In this document: positions 35,092 through 44,251 of the stretch, piece by piece
Position numbering within the stretch: the stretch's first letter is position 1
How the letters are laid out: the number at the start of each line of letters is the position of its first letter
NCBI RefSeq assembly: GCF_000687555.1
Contig: NZ_JHWJ01000011.1
Span: 1 to 64,000, forward strand
Direction: 5' to 3'
From: [Clostridium] aerotolerans DSM 5434
GTDB lineage: Bacteria; Bacillota; Clostridia; Lachnospirales; Lachnospiraceae
DNA: 64,000 nt
Translations under genes and position numbers: made by a program
Notes under the pieces: generated by a model
Seen by the model: the letters and a program-made list of their open reading frames with translations, nothing else
Told to the model about the DNA's origin: nothing
Databases searched by the model: none

Positions 35092-36141
35092 TTAACCGAT
35101 GGTATCTTCTACAAAATCTCCTCGTTTTTCCACGATTTCATAACCAATGGAGGAGACACGGTTTCTTAAGCACATGTTACATTCTGCGGCCTCTTCCCCG
35201 GTACAGATCTTATTGTCATAGAGATCGTATTTTTTCCGGACTCCAATGGGGGAAAGATTGGGCATCAGTACGTTAGACCCGGATAAAATTCCTTTTTCTC
35301 TTCCCTTTTTATCAAGAGTCCCAAGAGCCGTGGTGGACGGAAGAAGTGCATTTGGAAGCATAAGCCTTAAGATTCCGATGAGAAACAAGGTCAGATCCAC
35401 GCTTCCTGCCGGGAAATCTCCAAACTGTGTATCTTTATGGGGGATAAAGGGGCCGATTCCTACCATCTGAGGGGATAACTCTTTAATAAAGGCAAGATCC
35501 TTTGCCAGGCATTCGGTCGTCTGGTAGGGAGAGCCTACCATAAAACCGGTTCCCACCTGATAGCCAATTCGTTTTAAGTTACGTAGGCATTCCTTTCTGT
35601 TTTCCAGAGAAAGGGACTCTGGATGCAGCTTTTTATAATGCTCTTCGTCAGCCGTCTCGTGGCGGAGAAGGTAGCGGTCAGCCCCGGCTTCATGATACTT
35701 TAAGTACTGGTCATACGTTTTTTCTCCGATGGAAAGGGTAATGGCGCAGTCAGGGTAACCTTCCCGGATGGATTTTATAATATCTACCATAATTTCATCG
35801 GTATAGTAGGGGTCTTCTCCTCCCTGAAGCACAAAGGTACGAAAGCCTAACTCATGTCCTGTTTTACAGCAGGAAAGAATCTCTTCCTTACTTAAGCGGT
35901 AACGGTCCGCATTGCCGTTTCCTCTTCGGATACCGCAGTAAAAGCAGTCATTTTTACAGTAATTGGTGAATTCGATCAGTCCACGAATATAAACTTCCTT
36001 GTCAAAATATTTCTGGCTGTAGGTTCTTGCAAGGGAAAACAGGTAATCGCTTGTCTCCTGGTCGTGATTCTCCAGCAAATAAACAAACTCTTCCTTGGTA
36101 AGGTTGTGTGTCTCATACAGTTTATCGATTAAGTGTTTCAT
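35092..36141 (-). CDS. hydE: [FeFe]-hydrogenase maturase HydE (radical SAM)
   Basis: Radical SAM enzyme (349 aa) needed to build the H-cluster of [FeFe]-hydrogenase. The CX3CX2C motif is at C62, C66 and C69 (NYCKNDCFYCG). A second C-terminal Cys set, CTGEEAAECNMC, matches the optional second cluster of HydE by spacing. GGEDP is the SAM-binding motif. BioB-like paralogues are the main alternative. HydF, HydG and the hydrogenase are not in this window. It lies 20 bases downstream of the PhnP-like gene. Confidence 0.88.
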   Translation of the reverse strand: MKHLIDKLYETHNLTKEEFVYLLENHDQETSDYLFSLARTYSQKYFDKEVYIRGLIEFTNYCKNDCFYCGIRRGNGNADRYRLSKEEILSCCKTGHELGFRTFVLQGGEDPYYTDEIMVDIIKSIREGYPDCAITLSIGEKTYDQYLKYHEAGADRYLLRHETADEEHYKKLHPESLSLENRKECLRNLKRIGYQVGTGFMVGSPYQTTECLAKDLAFIKELSPQMVGIGPFIPHKDTQFGDFPAGSVDLTLFLIGILRLMLPNALLPSTTALGTLDKKGREKGILSGSNVLMPNLSPIGVRKKYDLYDNKICTGEEAAECNMCLRNRVSSIGYEIVEKRGDFVEDTIG

Positions 36142-36161
36142 ATTCCTTACTCCTTATCATT

Positions 36162-37007
36162 CTAGATTTCAATCTTCATGCCGTCATAAGCAAATTCTAT
36201 GGCCTCATACTTTTTCTCCAGGCACTTATAATCGTCGTAGCTTTTGCCCCAGTCTTCTTCCAGATGAGTGATGATGACCCGTTTGATCTTATATTTTTCC
36301 TGAATGGCTATAATCTCTTCCATAACAAAAAGTTCCGTTCGAAGGCTGTTACTCTCCTCCAGGACAAAGCCGTCCTTTAACACGTCCCCTATTATGGTGT
36401 TTCCAATTATAAGGCAATCCGCCTCATAAAAGCTTTCAGACTCTGGAAATGGCTTTACATCACAGGGAGCGTAGATTAACTTTTTATCCCCCTCTGTAAA
36501 AACAAAAACAGTTACATCTCCCTTATCATCCACTGGTACTAAATCTACATGAATGCCGTTTATATTAAGTTCATGAAGCGGCTGCTCCGTTATGAGATTT
36601 AAGGACTTATAATAGGAAAGCATGGAACCATATGCAGTCCTCTGGCTTTCTAAATCTTTAAGCACCTTAGGCAGAGCCCCTACCACAATGGGATTTTTAC
36701 AGCCTTCCCCCATTGAGGCAGCCAGCCAGTCAAGGCGAAGCTGTTCCATGACCCGCATTCCCATGGTATGATCCGGGTCGATGTGGCTATATAGAATATA
36801 ATCTATGGACTCCACATTCCCACGGTTCAACGCCTGGACGATATCCTCCGGGGTATCTACCAGAACATGAATATCCTCTGCATAGAGGCTGCAGCCGCAT
36901 CTTGCATAGGGCACTCCTTTTACTCTGGCCTCTCTGCAGACCCGGCATTTGCATAAGGGCCTTGGTATACTTACGCAGCCTCCGGAACCGATGATGTTAA
37001 ATTTCAT
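36162..37007 (-). CDS. PhnP-like metallo-beta-lactamase-fold hydrolase
   Basis: Metallo-beta-lactamase-fold protein (281 aa). The metal-binding motif is SHIDPDHTMGM, a variant of HxHxDH in which the first His is part of SHIDPDH, with later ITHLEEDWG. The N-terminal Cys pairs (CKCRVCREA, CGCSLY) are as in PhnP, where they form a structural zinc site. PhnP hydrolyses cyclic phosphodiesters in phosphonate breakdown, but no phn genes are nearby, so the substrate here is unknown. It precedes hydE by 20 bases. Confidence 0.82.
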   Translation of the reverse strand: MKFNIIGSGGCVSIPRPLCKCRVCREARVKGVPYARCGCSLYAEDIHVLVDTPEDIVQALNRGNVESIDYILYSHIDPDHTMGMRVMEQLRLDWLAASMGEGCKNPIVVGALPKVLKDLESQRTAYGSMLSYYKSLNLITEQPLHELNINGIHVDLVPVDDKGDVTVFVFTEGDKKLIYAPCDVKPFPESESFYEADCLIIGNTIIGDVLKDGFVLEESNSLRTELFVMEEIIAIQEKYKIKRVIITHLEEDWGKSYDDYKCLEKKYEAIEFAYDGMKIEI

Positions 37008-37046
37008 ATACCCTCTCCCATCTAATCTTTCGTCTAAATACTTCTT

Positions 37047-37682
37047 CTATATTATGTGGTATTTTTCCATGAGCCGGACCGCGGAGGTTGCCATCTGGGC
37101 TGTCATGCCCCATATGGTGGTGTCCTCATACTGATAAAATGATATGGCATGGTTTCCCTTGACCCAGGGGTATTCCATGCCGCCTGGAATCCATTCGTAA
37201 GGAAAATCCTCTGGAGGCTCCTGAATCAACTGACTGGTGTAGGTCTTTGGCGGATTGGACCGAAAAAAATCAAGGGGCACTTTTATGACTGTCTGTACCT
37301 CATCCGTACTAAAGGTATCCTTATAATCCTTTATGGTGCCGATAAAGGGCTGAATCATCAGATTAAAGGGAGACAGATAGATATCCCCAGGTCCCAATAC
37401 TTTAATCTGTTTCCGCTGCACAAGAAGCTCTTCCATGGTCTCTCTGACGGCACACGCCTTTAAGGATTCTCCCTGTTCCAGTTTTCCTCCCGGAAAACAG
37501 ATTTCTCCAGGCTGGTGCTTTAGCTTTCCTGATCTTTTTTCAAATAGTAAATGAGGAATTCCTGAAACCTCAATTAAAGGAATCAGGACTGCATACTTAC
37601 GGAAGGCTTCCTCTCCTATGATGCCTGGTCTCCTGACGGAAATACCTTTCTTCTTCAAAGCAAACTCCTCCTGTTCTTCCAT
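37047..37682 (-). CDS. Nudix hydrolase, CoA pyrophosphatase-like
   Basis: Nudix hydrolase (211 aa). The Nudix box runs over residues 66-88 with G66, E72, R80, E81, E84 and E85 all matching. Upstream, LLFEKRSGKLKHQPGEICFPGG resembles the UPF0035 motif of CoA pyrophosphatases, which cut CoA to phosphopantetheine and 3',5'-ADP. Substrate assignment is by that motif only. It is the first of three same-strand genes (Nudix, PhnP-like, hydE). Confidence 0.87.
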   Translation of the reverse strand: MEEQEEFALKKKGISVRRPGIIGEEAFRKYAVLIPLIEVSGIPHLLFEKRSGKLKHQPGEICFPGGKLEQGESLKACAVRETMEELLVQRKQIKVLGPGDIYLSPFNLMIQPFIGTIKDYKDTFSTDEVQTVIKVPLDFFRSNPPKTYTSQLIQEPPEDFPYEWIPGGMEYPWVKGNHAISFYQYEDTTIWGMTAQMATSAVRLMEKYHII

Positions 37683-37728
37683 ATTCCTGATTAAATTTTA
37701 CCGCACATTGTGGTATTACACAATGGCC

Positions 37729-38556
37729 TTATCTGGGAATTACCGGAATCTGTATCTTAATCACGTATTCGTCATCATTCATACCCGCCAGATGACTGAT
37801 CATATCGTCCTCATACGTATCTCCACTGATGTCAAGATGGTTCTTTTTAATAAACGATTTCAGTTTTTCATAAGACTTTTTCGTGTCTGTATATGCCCCC
37901 TTATGAATCACCACGGCATATAGACCAGCCTTTTTAACATGGACACGTTCACTGTCAATGTAAGATTTGATCTTGCTGCTGTAGCAGGTGACCTTCATAT
38001 ATTCTCCGGCGAGAATGTTCTCCTTTTTCATGATTACACCAAGGAGAAGCTCGGTTTCTCCATTAATATCTTCGCAATACTGAAAATGATCTCTCAGCTT
38101 TTCCAGTTCTTCTTTTGCTGACATTGCATTTGTCAGATTGACTACAATATAATACTCTTCCTTGCACTCCTCTAAAAAAGGGACTCCATAGACCGAGCGA
38201 AGGGCCTCTTCCGTGGTATCTATGGTGGCAAGAATTTTATTTCTCATGAGATTCATCTTTTTCATCTCTTCCTCCAGCTGCTTTTCCTTCTGCCTTAGGA
38301 TAGAAAGAAACATATCAGGGTTATAATTATTCATATAATCCTTGATTTCTTCTAGGGAGGAACCAGCCTGCTTTAAAATATGAATGATATCATAAGTGAA
38401 AAACTGTTTTATGGAATAATAGCGGTAGCCGTTTTCCTTAACGATCTCCGGCTTTAAGATTCCCACTTCATCATAATGGAATAAGGTATGTTTGCTCACT
38501 CCGCAAAGGTGGGCGAATTCTTTGGTCGTCATATACTGCTTGTTATTTCCTGACAT
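37729..38556 (-). CDS. MerR-family regulator with effector-binding domain
   Basis: Regulator of 275 aa with an N-terminal MerR winged helix ([25 protein letters not shown]), a dimerisation coiled coil (about 85-125) and a C-terminal GyrI/BmrR-like effector domain that usually binds drugs. It is divergent from a two-gene ABC multidrug-type exporter. The promoter between them has the 19-base spacer and central dyad diagnostic of MerR activation. The start at 38556 follows AAAGGGA; 38580 is possible. Confidence 0.88.
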   Translation of the reverse strand: MSGNNKQYMTTKEFAHLCGVSKHTLFHYDEVGILKPEIVKENGYRYYSIKQFFTYDIIHILKQAGSSLEEIKDYMNNYNPDMFLSILRQKEKQLEEEMKKMNLMRNKILATIDTTEEALRSVYGVPFLEECKEEYYIVVNLTNAMSAKEELEKLRDHFQYCEDINGETELLLGVIMKKENILAGEYMKVTCYSSKIKSYIDSERVHVKKAGLYAVVIHKGAYTDTKKSYEKLKSFIKKNHLDISGDTYEDDMISHLAGMNDDEYVIKIQIPVIPR

Positions 38557-38619
38557 CTGCTTCCCTTTCCTGCTTTGCATTTGTCCTATTTCTTGTTTTT
38601 TACAGTTGGGTAAAAAATC

Positions 38620-38650
38620 TTGACTTTAGGGTTACCCTATACTTTATAAT
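38620..38650 (+). promoter_or_regulatory. MerR-type promoter of the ABC exporter operon
   Basis: TTGACT (38620-38625), a 19-base spacer and TATAAT (38645-38650). The over-long spacer contains the perfect dyad TAGGGT-T-ACCCTA (38627-38639). This is the classical arrangement in which a MerR protein twists the DNA to align the promoter elements. Confidence 0.88.
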
Positions 38651-38713
38651 GACATAGCTGCTAACATCCGTCAACAAATTATTTCTAAACTAAGACTTTA
38701 CAGGAGGACTAAA

Positions 38714-40465
38714 ATGAGATATTTACTGCCTTACATAAAGCCCCATAAAAGGCTTCTGGCAGGTGCCATTATATTTTTATTTTTTAATAACTTTACTGCC
38801 ATGTTCATTCCGACCCTGACCGCCCGGTTAATAAACGTGGGTGTCGCCAATCGGGATATGACATTTATCTATCAGACCTGTGGGCTAATGCTTACGGTTG
38901 CCGTACTGGGTGGAATCAGTTCGATTATTTCTGCGATCATGGCGTCAAAGGCATCGGCTGGGGTTGCCAGAGATTTAAGGGAAGCTGTGTTTGCCAAAGC
39001 GCAGACCTATTCCCTCACTGATTTTAAAACCGTTGGAACTGCATCCATGATTACACGCTGCACCAATGATATCAATATCATTCAGAGGTCTGGCATGATG
39101 TTTTTAAGAATCCTTCTGCCTGCACCTATTATGACCATCGTAGGCCTTACCCTGGCATTTAGAACCAATGTGCAGATGGCCTGTTTCTTTATTGCAGTTA
39201 TTGTATTTTTCGGAATCATGGCTTATTTAATTGGAAAAAAGGCCATACCGCTGTTTCAGATGATCCAGAGAAAGATGGACCGGCTCACCTATGTGCTCCG
39301 GGAAGGAATTACCGGAGTCCGGGTCATCCGAGCTTTTAACCGGGAAGAGTTTGAGAAGAACCGGTTTGTGGAGGCCTGCGATGATTACCGTGAGGTCGCT
39401 ATTAAAACCGGAAGAGTCTTTGCCATTCTCCTTCCATTTCTGTTCCTGATTCTTGATTTAAGCGTAGCTTCTGTCATCTGGTTTGGCGGAATTCAGGTTA
39501 CCAACGGCTCCATGGAACTTGGAAGCATCTTTGCCCTCATTGAGTACCTGACTATTATTCTCTTTTGCTGTGTTATGGCTGTTATGGGATTTATGGAAAT
39601 CCCCCGTGCCTTAAGCAGCGTAAGCCGAATCAATGAGATATTAAACCTGACCCCTGAAATCAATGATGAAACCGTTGCCCTGCCACAAAGTGAGCTTAGA
39701 GGGACTTTAGAATTTAAAAATGTTTCCTTTATGTATGCAAATGCAGAGGAACCTGTCTTAAGCCATATTTCCTTTACCTCAAAGCCAGGTCAGACTACTG
39801 CCATCATCGGGGGAACCGGCTCAGGGAAATCCACCATTGCAAACCTCATTCCTTATTTTTATCAGTTTCAGGAAGGGGAAATTCTCTTAAATGGCATTGA
39901 CATCCGGAAATATCCCCAGAAAACATTAAGGGATAAAATCGGTTTTATTCCCCAGAAGGCATTCCTTTTCCGGGGAACCATTGAAAGCAATATCCGCTTT
40001 GGAAAAGAAGATGCAACGATGGAGGAAATCATTGCATCTGCAAAGGTGGCTCAGGCCCATGATTTTATCGAAGGCTTAGAGGACGGGTATCAATCCTATG
40101 TGGCTCAGGCTGGCTCCAACCTTTCTGGCGGACAGAAGCAGCGGGTCGCCATTGCCAGAGCCCTTGTAAAAAAACCGGAGGTCTACGTCTTTGATGACAG
40201 CTTCTCTGCCCTGGATTTTAAAACGGATTCCATGTTAAGAAAGGCGTTAAAGTCTCAGGTAAAGGAATCTTCTCTGATCATCGTAGCCCAGAGAATCAGT
40301 ACCATTATGGATGCGGACCAGATTCTTGTACTGGACGACGGTAAGTTAGTGGGCGTTGGGCGTCATGAGGAGCTTATGGAAAGCTGTAAAGTCTACCAGC
40401 AGATTGCAGCGACCCAGTTAAGTGAAAAAGAATTGAAAAGAAAGGAGGACCACAATCATGAATAA
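38714..40465 (+). CDS. ABC exporter half-transporter, degenerate-site subunit
   Basis: Type IV ABC exporter half (583 aa) with six membrane helices (residues 1-310) and an ATPase domain with Walker A GGTGSGKST, intact signature LSGGQKQR and Walker B VYVFDDSFSALD. The usual catalytic Glu after Walker B is Asp (FDDS), which marks one site of a heterodimer as non-catalytic, as in BmrCD, LmrCD or TM287/288. Its stop overlaps the next ABC gene by eight bases, so the two form a heterodimeric multidrug-type exporter, probably induced through the divergent MerR regulator. Confidence 0.93.
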   Translation: MRYLLPYIKPHKRLLAGAIIFLFFNNFTAMFIPTLTARLINVGVANRDMTFIYQTCGLMLTVAVLGGISSIISAIMASKASAGVARDLREAVFAKAQTYSLTDFKTVGTASMITRCTNDINIIQRSGMMFLRILLPAPIMTIVGLTLAFRTNVQMACFFIAVIVFFGIMAYLIGKKAIPLFQMIQRKMDRLTYVLREGITGVRVIRAFNREEFEKNRFVEACDDYREVAIKTGRVFAILLPFLFLILDLSVASVIWFGGIQVTNGSMELGSIFALIEYLTIILFCCVMAVMGFMEIPRALSSVSRINEILNLTPEINDETVALPQSELRGTLEFKNVSFMYANAEEPVLSHISFTSKPGQTTAIIGGTGSGKSTIANLIPYFYQFQEGEILLNGIDIRKYPQKTLRDKIGFIPQKAFLFRGTIESNIRFGKEDATMEEIIASAKVAQAHDFIEGLEDGYQSYVAQAGSNLSGGQKQRVAIARALVKKPEVYVFDDSFSALDFKTDSMLRKALKSQVKESSLIIVAQRISTIMDADQILVLDDGKLVGVGRHEELMESCKVYQQIAATQLSEKELKRKEDHNHE

Positions 40466-42257
40466 TCGGAAAAAGGGAACGGTCTTAAGACTTGTTACTT
40501 ATTTTAAGGGCCTGGAGCTTAAGATGGCGGCTATCATCACTTCATCCATATTGAGCGCCGCTCTTTTCATCGCTTCTCCTATCTTTTTGGGAAAGGCACT
40601 GGATCAGCTTGCCGAGGGGATTAAGTCCTCCTTAGCGAACGGTACCAGGTTCCAGGTGAACTGGAATACCATGGGGAATATTTTTGCCATTCTCCTCACG
40701 CTTTATGTTTTAAGCTTTATTACCAATTACCTGGCGAATTACATGATGGCGGCTGTGACCGAAACAGTGACTCTTAATATGAGAGGCGCCTTAATGGATA
40801 AATTAAACCGCCTGCCTCTGCGTTTTTATGATGCGACTGAGCGAGGAGATATTTTAAGCCGGGCCACCAATGACGTGGAAAAGGTAGCGGATACCTTAAG
40901 AGAAGGCTTTAACCGTTTGATTGGCTGTATCATCTCCATCATCGGAGCCGTTATTATGATGCTTGTCATCAGCCCTGCCTTATCTGTGGTTGCATTTCTT
41001 ACCATTGGTACTGCTACGGTCCTGACCATCTGCATTGCCGGTAAGTCCAGAAGATACTTTTTAAAATATCAGACCTCCATGGGTGAGTTAAATGCAGCGG
41101 TGGAAGAAACATTTACCGGACAGCTGGTCATTAAGGCCTTTAATCAGGAAGATGCTTCCTTAAAGAAATTCAGGGAGATCAATCAGGAGCTTTATAAACA
41201 CAGCAGTTCCTCTCAGATCGCCCAGTTCATCGTCGCTCCCTGCGTGAGGCTCATTAATAACTTCGGCTATACCATTGTTGCAGTTTTAAGTGTTATTGCC
41301 ATTATCCAGGGCAGAATGACCATTGGTATCGTTCAGGCGTTTATTCAGTATTCGGATAAAGCCTCTGAACCGGTCATTGAGCTTTCCCAGATCATCAGCT
41401 CCATGCAGTCCGCATTTGCAGCTTCCATCCGTTACTTTGAAATTATGGATGAGCTTGATGAGGTTCCGGATCATATCTCTACAGAGGTTCTTCCGGAAAC
41501 AAAGGGGGATGTGAGCTTTGAGCATGTCCGCTTTGGATACTCTGATGACCACATTCTGATGAAGGACATAAGCATTGATGTAAAGACCGGTGACAGAATT
41601 GCCATCGTCGGGCCGACCGGTGCTGGAAAGACAACTCTGGTAAACCTTCTTATGCGGTTCTATGAGATTCAGGGAGGTGCCATTAAGATCGACGACGTGG
41701 ATATTAAATCCATGTCAAGAGCAGAGCTTCGAAGCAAGTTCGGCATGGTTCTTCAGGATACCTGGCTCTTTGGCGGTTCCATCAGAGATAACATCGCTTA
41801 CAGTAACTTTGAGGCCCAGGATGAAGCGATCATAGCGGCTGCCAAATCCGCCAGAGCAGATCATTTTATCCGCACTCTGCCGGAAGGTTACCAGACGCTG
41901 TTAACGGAGGACGGTTCCAATGTATCACAGGGACAGAAGCAGTTGTTGACCATAGCCAGAGCTATCCTGGCTGATCCAGCAATACTAATTCTTGATGAAG
42001 CCACCTCCAGTGTTGATACCAGAACAGAGGCCGAGATTCAAAAGGCCATGAACAACTTAATGAAGGGGCGCACCAGCTTTATCATCGCCCATAAGCTGTC
42101 TACCATTCGGGATGCAGACCTGATTCTGGTCATGGACCACGGCACCATCATTGAGCAGGGAACCCATGAAGAGCTTCTTAAAAAACAGGGCTTCTATGAA
42201 AAGCTATATAACAGTCAGTTCGCAGACGCTGATTCTGACGGTCAGCAAACGGCATAA
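40458..42257 (+). CDS. ABC exporter half-transporter, catalytic partner
   Basis: Second half-transporter (599 aa). Six membrane helices (residues 15-330), then Walker A GPTGAGKTT, a divergent signature VSQGQKQ, and Walker B LILDEATSSVD with the catalytic Glu. In the heterodimer its Walker B pairs with the intact LSGGQ of the partner, so one full ATP site and one degenerate site are formed. The ORF begins inside the preceding gene, indicating translational coupling. Confidence 0.93.
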   Translation: MNNRKKGTVLRLVTYFKGLELKMAAIITSSILSAALFIASPIFLGKALDQLAEGIKSSLANGTRFQVNWNTMGNIFAILLTLYVLSFITNYLANYMMAAVTETVTLNMRGALMDKLNRLPLRFYDATERGDILSRATNDVEKVADTLREGFNRLIGCIISIIGAVIMMLVISPALSVVAFLTIGTATVLTICIAGKSRRYFLKYQTSMGELNAAVEETFTGQLVIKAFNQEDASLKKFREINQELYKHSSSSQIAQFIVAPCVRLINNFGYTIVAVLSVIAIIQGRMTIGIVQAFIQYSDKASEPVIELSQIISSMQSAFAASIRYFEIMDELDEVPDHISTEVLPETKGDVSFEHVRFGYSDDHILMKDISIDVKTGDRIAIVGPTGAGKTTLVNLLMRFYEIQGGAIKIDDVDIKSMSRAELRSKFGMVLQDTWLFGGSIRDNIAYSNFEAQDEAIIAAAKSARADHFIRTLPEGYQTLLTEDGSNVSQGQKQLLTIARAILADPAILILDEATSSVDTRTEAEIQKAMNNLMKGRTSFIIAHKLSTIRDADLILVMDHGTIIEQGTHEELLKKQGFYEKLYNSQFADADSDGQQTA

Positions 42258-42310
42258 TTCTAACTGTGTGCGGTGGTACTTCGCAGCAGCTTGCAGTCTA
42301 TTATGATATA

Positions 42311-42365
42311 AAAAAGTGGTACCTTTCCTCTGGCGATTAAGCGTGAGGAAGGGTACCACTTTTCT
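42311..42365. terminator. Strong bidirectional terminator
   Basis: AAAAGTGGTACC at 42312-42323 pairs with GGTACCACTTTT at about 42352-42363, with further TTCCTC/GAGGAA pairing inside. It separates the ABC exporter operon from the convergent EamA gene. Confidence 0.85.
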
Positions 42366-42372
42366 ATTTTGT

Positions 42373-43275
42373 TTATTGAAAGCTGTTTAGTGGCTGCCCA
42401 TTGTCTGCGGCAGCTGTCTTTTTTACCTTACCCTTGCTTTGAGATACAAAGACACTGGAAATGATGATGATTACTCCAAGTACCTGAAGGAAATTAATGG
42501 TCTGTCCCAGCATGAGGTATCCAAGGAAAAAGGCAGTCAAAGGATTTAAGGGATTTAAAAAGGAAGCTTTCGCCGGACCGATTTTCTCAATTCCCCGAAA
42601 CCAGAGGAAATAAGCAAGTCCCGTGTTGAATATGGCGATAAAGGCGATTCCCATAATATTTGCCCCAGACAGCGGCGGTACCGGGCCTTCGAATAACAAA
42701 AAGGCTGGAATAAGGATCAGGCTTCCGAAAAATAACTGCCAGGAGGTAAAGGCCATCTGGCTTACGCCTTCCGGCTTTCCCCAGTGCTTGGTAAGCACAA
42801 CGCCCAGGGACATGAGGGCTGAACCTGTTAATGCCGCCAGGACGCCAATGGGATCAATGACTGCCTGCTGCTTAAAGAATAACAGGAACACTCCCACCAT
42901 AATCATTCCTATGGCGAGATAGGATTTGGTGGTTGGCTTTTCCTTTAAGATGAGCCAGCTTAAAAGAATAATAAAAACGGGCTGCACACTGCCAATAATG
43001 GAGGCAATCCCGCCGGGAAGCCGGTAAGCTGCTATAAATAAGAGCAGGAAAAAAATACCGATATTTAAGCTTCCAAGTAAAATGGAACGAAACAGCCAAA
43101 TTCCCTTTGGGAAGGTGCGGTAACACAATAAAAGTATAAGTCCGATGGGCAGTCCCCTCATCAAAGCAACAAAGATGGGTCTGTCTATGGGAATCCATAC
43201 GGCTGTAATCATATAGGTAGAACCCCACAGTATGGGAGTAAGCATGGTTAAGAGAGTATCTTTAAAATCTTTCAT
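42373..43275 (-). CDS. EamA/DMT-superfamily transporter
   Basis: Ten-helix drug/metabolite transporter (300 aa) built of two EamA repeats (first ending near LSWLILKEKPT, second near PLTAFFLGYLMLGQT). It is probably an exporter of metabolites or amino acids. The start at 43275 follows GAAAGGAC. It is divergent from a MarR regulator and driven by a perfect TTGACA-N17-TATAAT promoter flanked by two MarR-type dyads. Confidence 0.88.
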   Translation of the reverse strand: MKDFKDTLLTMLTPILWGSTYMITAVWIPIDRPIFVALMRGLPIGLILLLCYRTFPKGIWLFRSILLGSLNIGIFFLLLFIAAYRLPGGIASIIGSVQPVFIILLSWLILKEKPTTKSYLAIGMIMVGVFLLFFKQQAVIDPIGVLAALTGSALMSLGVVLTKHWGKPEGVSQMAFTSWQLFFGSLILIPAFLLFEGPVPPLSGANIMGIAFIAIFNTGLAYFLWFRGIEKIGPAKASFLNPLNPLTAFFLGYLMLGQTINFLQVLGVIIIISSVFVSQSKGKVKKTAAADNGQPLNSFQ

Positions 43276-43328
43276 ACCGTTGTCCTTTCTATTTGTTTTT
43301 CTTAGGGTGTGTTTTATCTTAATCAAAA

Positions 43329-43400
43329 GTATTTTAATATTAAGATAACTGAATTATATGCCTGTCTTGTTTTCTTGTCAAGTATCTTAACGTTAAGATA
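43329..43400 (-). promoter_or_regulatory. EamA promoter flanked by two MarR-type operators
   Basis: Minus-strand TTGACA (43381-43376), a 17-base spacer and TATAAT (43358-43353). Dyad 1 is the perfect 18-base palindrome TATCTTAACGTTAAGATA (43383-43400) just upstream of the -35. Dyad 2 (43329-43351), AGTATTTTAATATTAAGATAACT-like, lies just after the -10. The shared core AGTATYTTAAYRTTAAGATA suggests one regulator, the adjacent MarR protein. Confidence 0.8.
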
Positions 43401-43454
43401 GTTAACCTTAATGTTTTTCTTGTTTTTTTATTTTACTGATGTTACACTGATTCT

Positions 43455-43985
43455 ATGAAGAAAGATAAAGTGGATACTTTTATGGAACAATGGAACCAGG
43501 AGCTGCCGGAGCTTGCTACAGAATCCATGGCTGTTTTGGGACGGCTGAACCGAGTCGCAAAACATATAGAAAAGAGGTTAGGGAAGAATTTTTCAACGTA
43601 CAACCTTAACAGCGGAGAATTCGATGTACTTGCTACCCTTCGGCGTTCCGGTACTGGTGGTAATGGTTACCGCCTGAAACCAACGGAGCTTTACCAGTCC
43701 CTTATGATCACCTCAGGTGCCATGACGAACCGGATCGATACTCTGGAAAAAAAGGGGCTTGTTTCACGGACCCATGACGAAACTGACCGGAGAGCCATCT
43801 GCGTAGAACTGACGAAGAAAGGCCTGGATCTCATCAACCAGGCTATTGTTACCCATACGGAAACCGAAGATTCTATATTAAAAGAATTGTCGCAGGAAGA
43901 GACTGCTCTATTTAACCAGTTACTTAAAAAACTGCTCTTTTCTTTAGAAGAGGAACCACAGGAGTATGATACCCCAGATGTGTGA
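43455..43985 (+). CDS. MarR-family regulator
   Basis: Winged-helix repressor (176 aa) with a long N-terminal helix, the winged HTH (LKPTELYQSLMITSGAMTNRIDTLEKKGLV) with wing residues R-THDETDRRA, and a C-terminal dimerisation helix. It likely represses the divergent EamA gene and itself through the two dyads at 43329-43400. Confidence 0.9.
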   Translation: MKKDKVDTFMEQWNQELPELATESMAVLGRLNRVAKHIEKRLGKNFSTYNLNSGEFDVLATLRRSGTGGNGYRLKPTELYQSLMITSGAMTNRIDTLEKKGLVSRTHDETDRRAICVELTKKGLDLINQAIVTHTETEDSILKELSQEETALFNQLLKKLLFSLEEEPQEYDTPDV

Positions 43986-44044
43986 TGGGTAAACAAAATC
44001 CAGGGACTATGGCAAAATAGACTTACTGAAAAATATGGCACAAT

Positions 44045-44128
44045 AAATGCGTCTTGACTAGGGTGTGTCTGAAAACTGCTCGTTTCCAGACACACCCTAA
44101 GCTTTAAAAGCTGTTTCAAGGCGCATTT
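44045..44128. repeat. 84-nt multi-arm inverted-repeat element
   Basis: Outer arms AAATGCGTCTTGA (44045-44057) and TCAAGGCGCATTT (44116-44128) pair over 13 positions with one G-T. Inside is a perfect 13-bp arm, TAGGGTGTGTCTG (44059-44071) with CAGACACACCCTA (44087-44099), and beside it a small AGCTTT/AAAGCT dyad (44100-44112). The right end runs into TTTTT. It could be a composite terminator after the MarR gene, a structured RNA, or a small mobile palindromic element. Confidence 0.55.
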
Positions 44129-44251
44129 TTTGTTCTGCTAAAAGGATTTTTATACAAATTGCTATCACAGGTTCATTTTTGCGACAGCCTATTTTTTATA
44201 TGTTTGATATTAACATGATTGATATTCCTATGATTGTTTATGTGTGATCGA

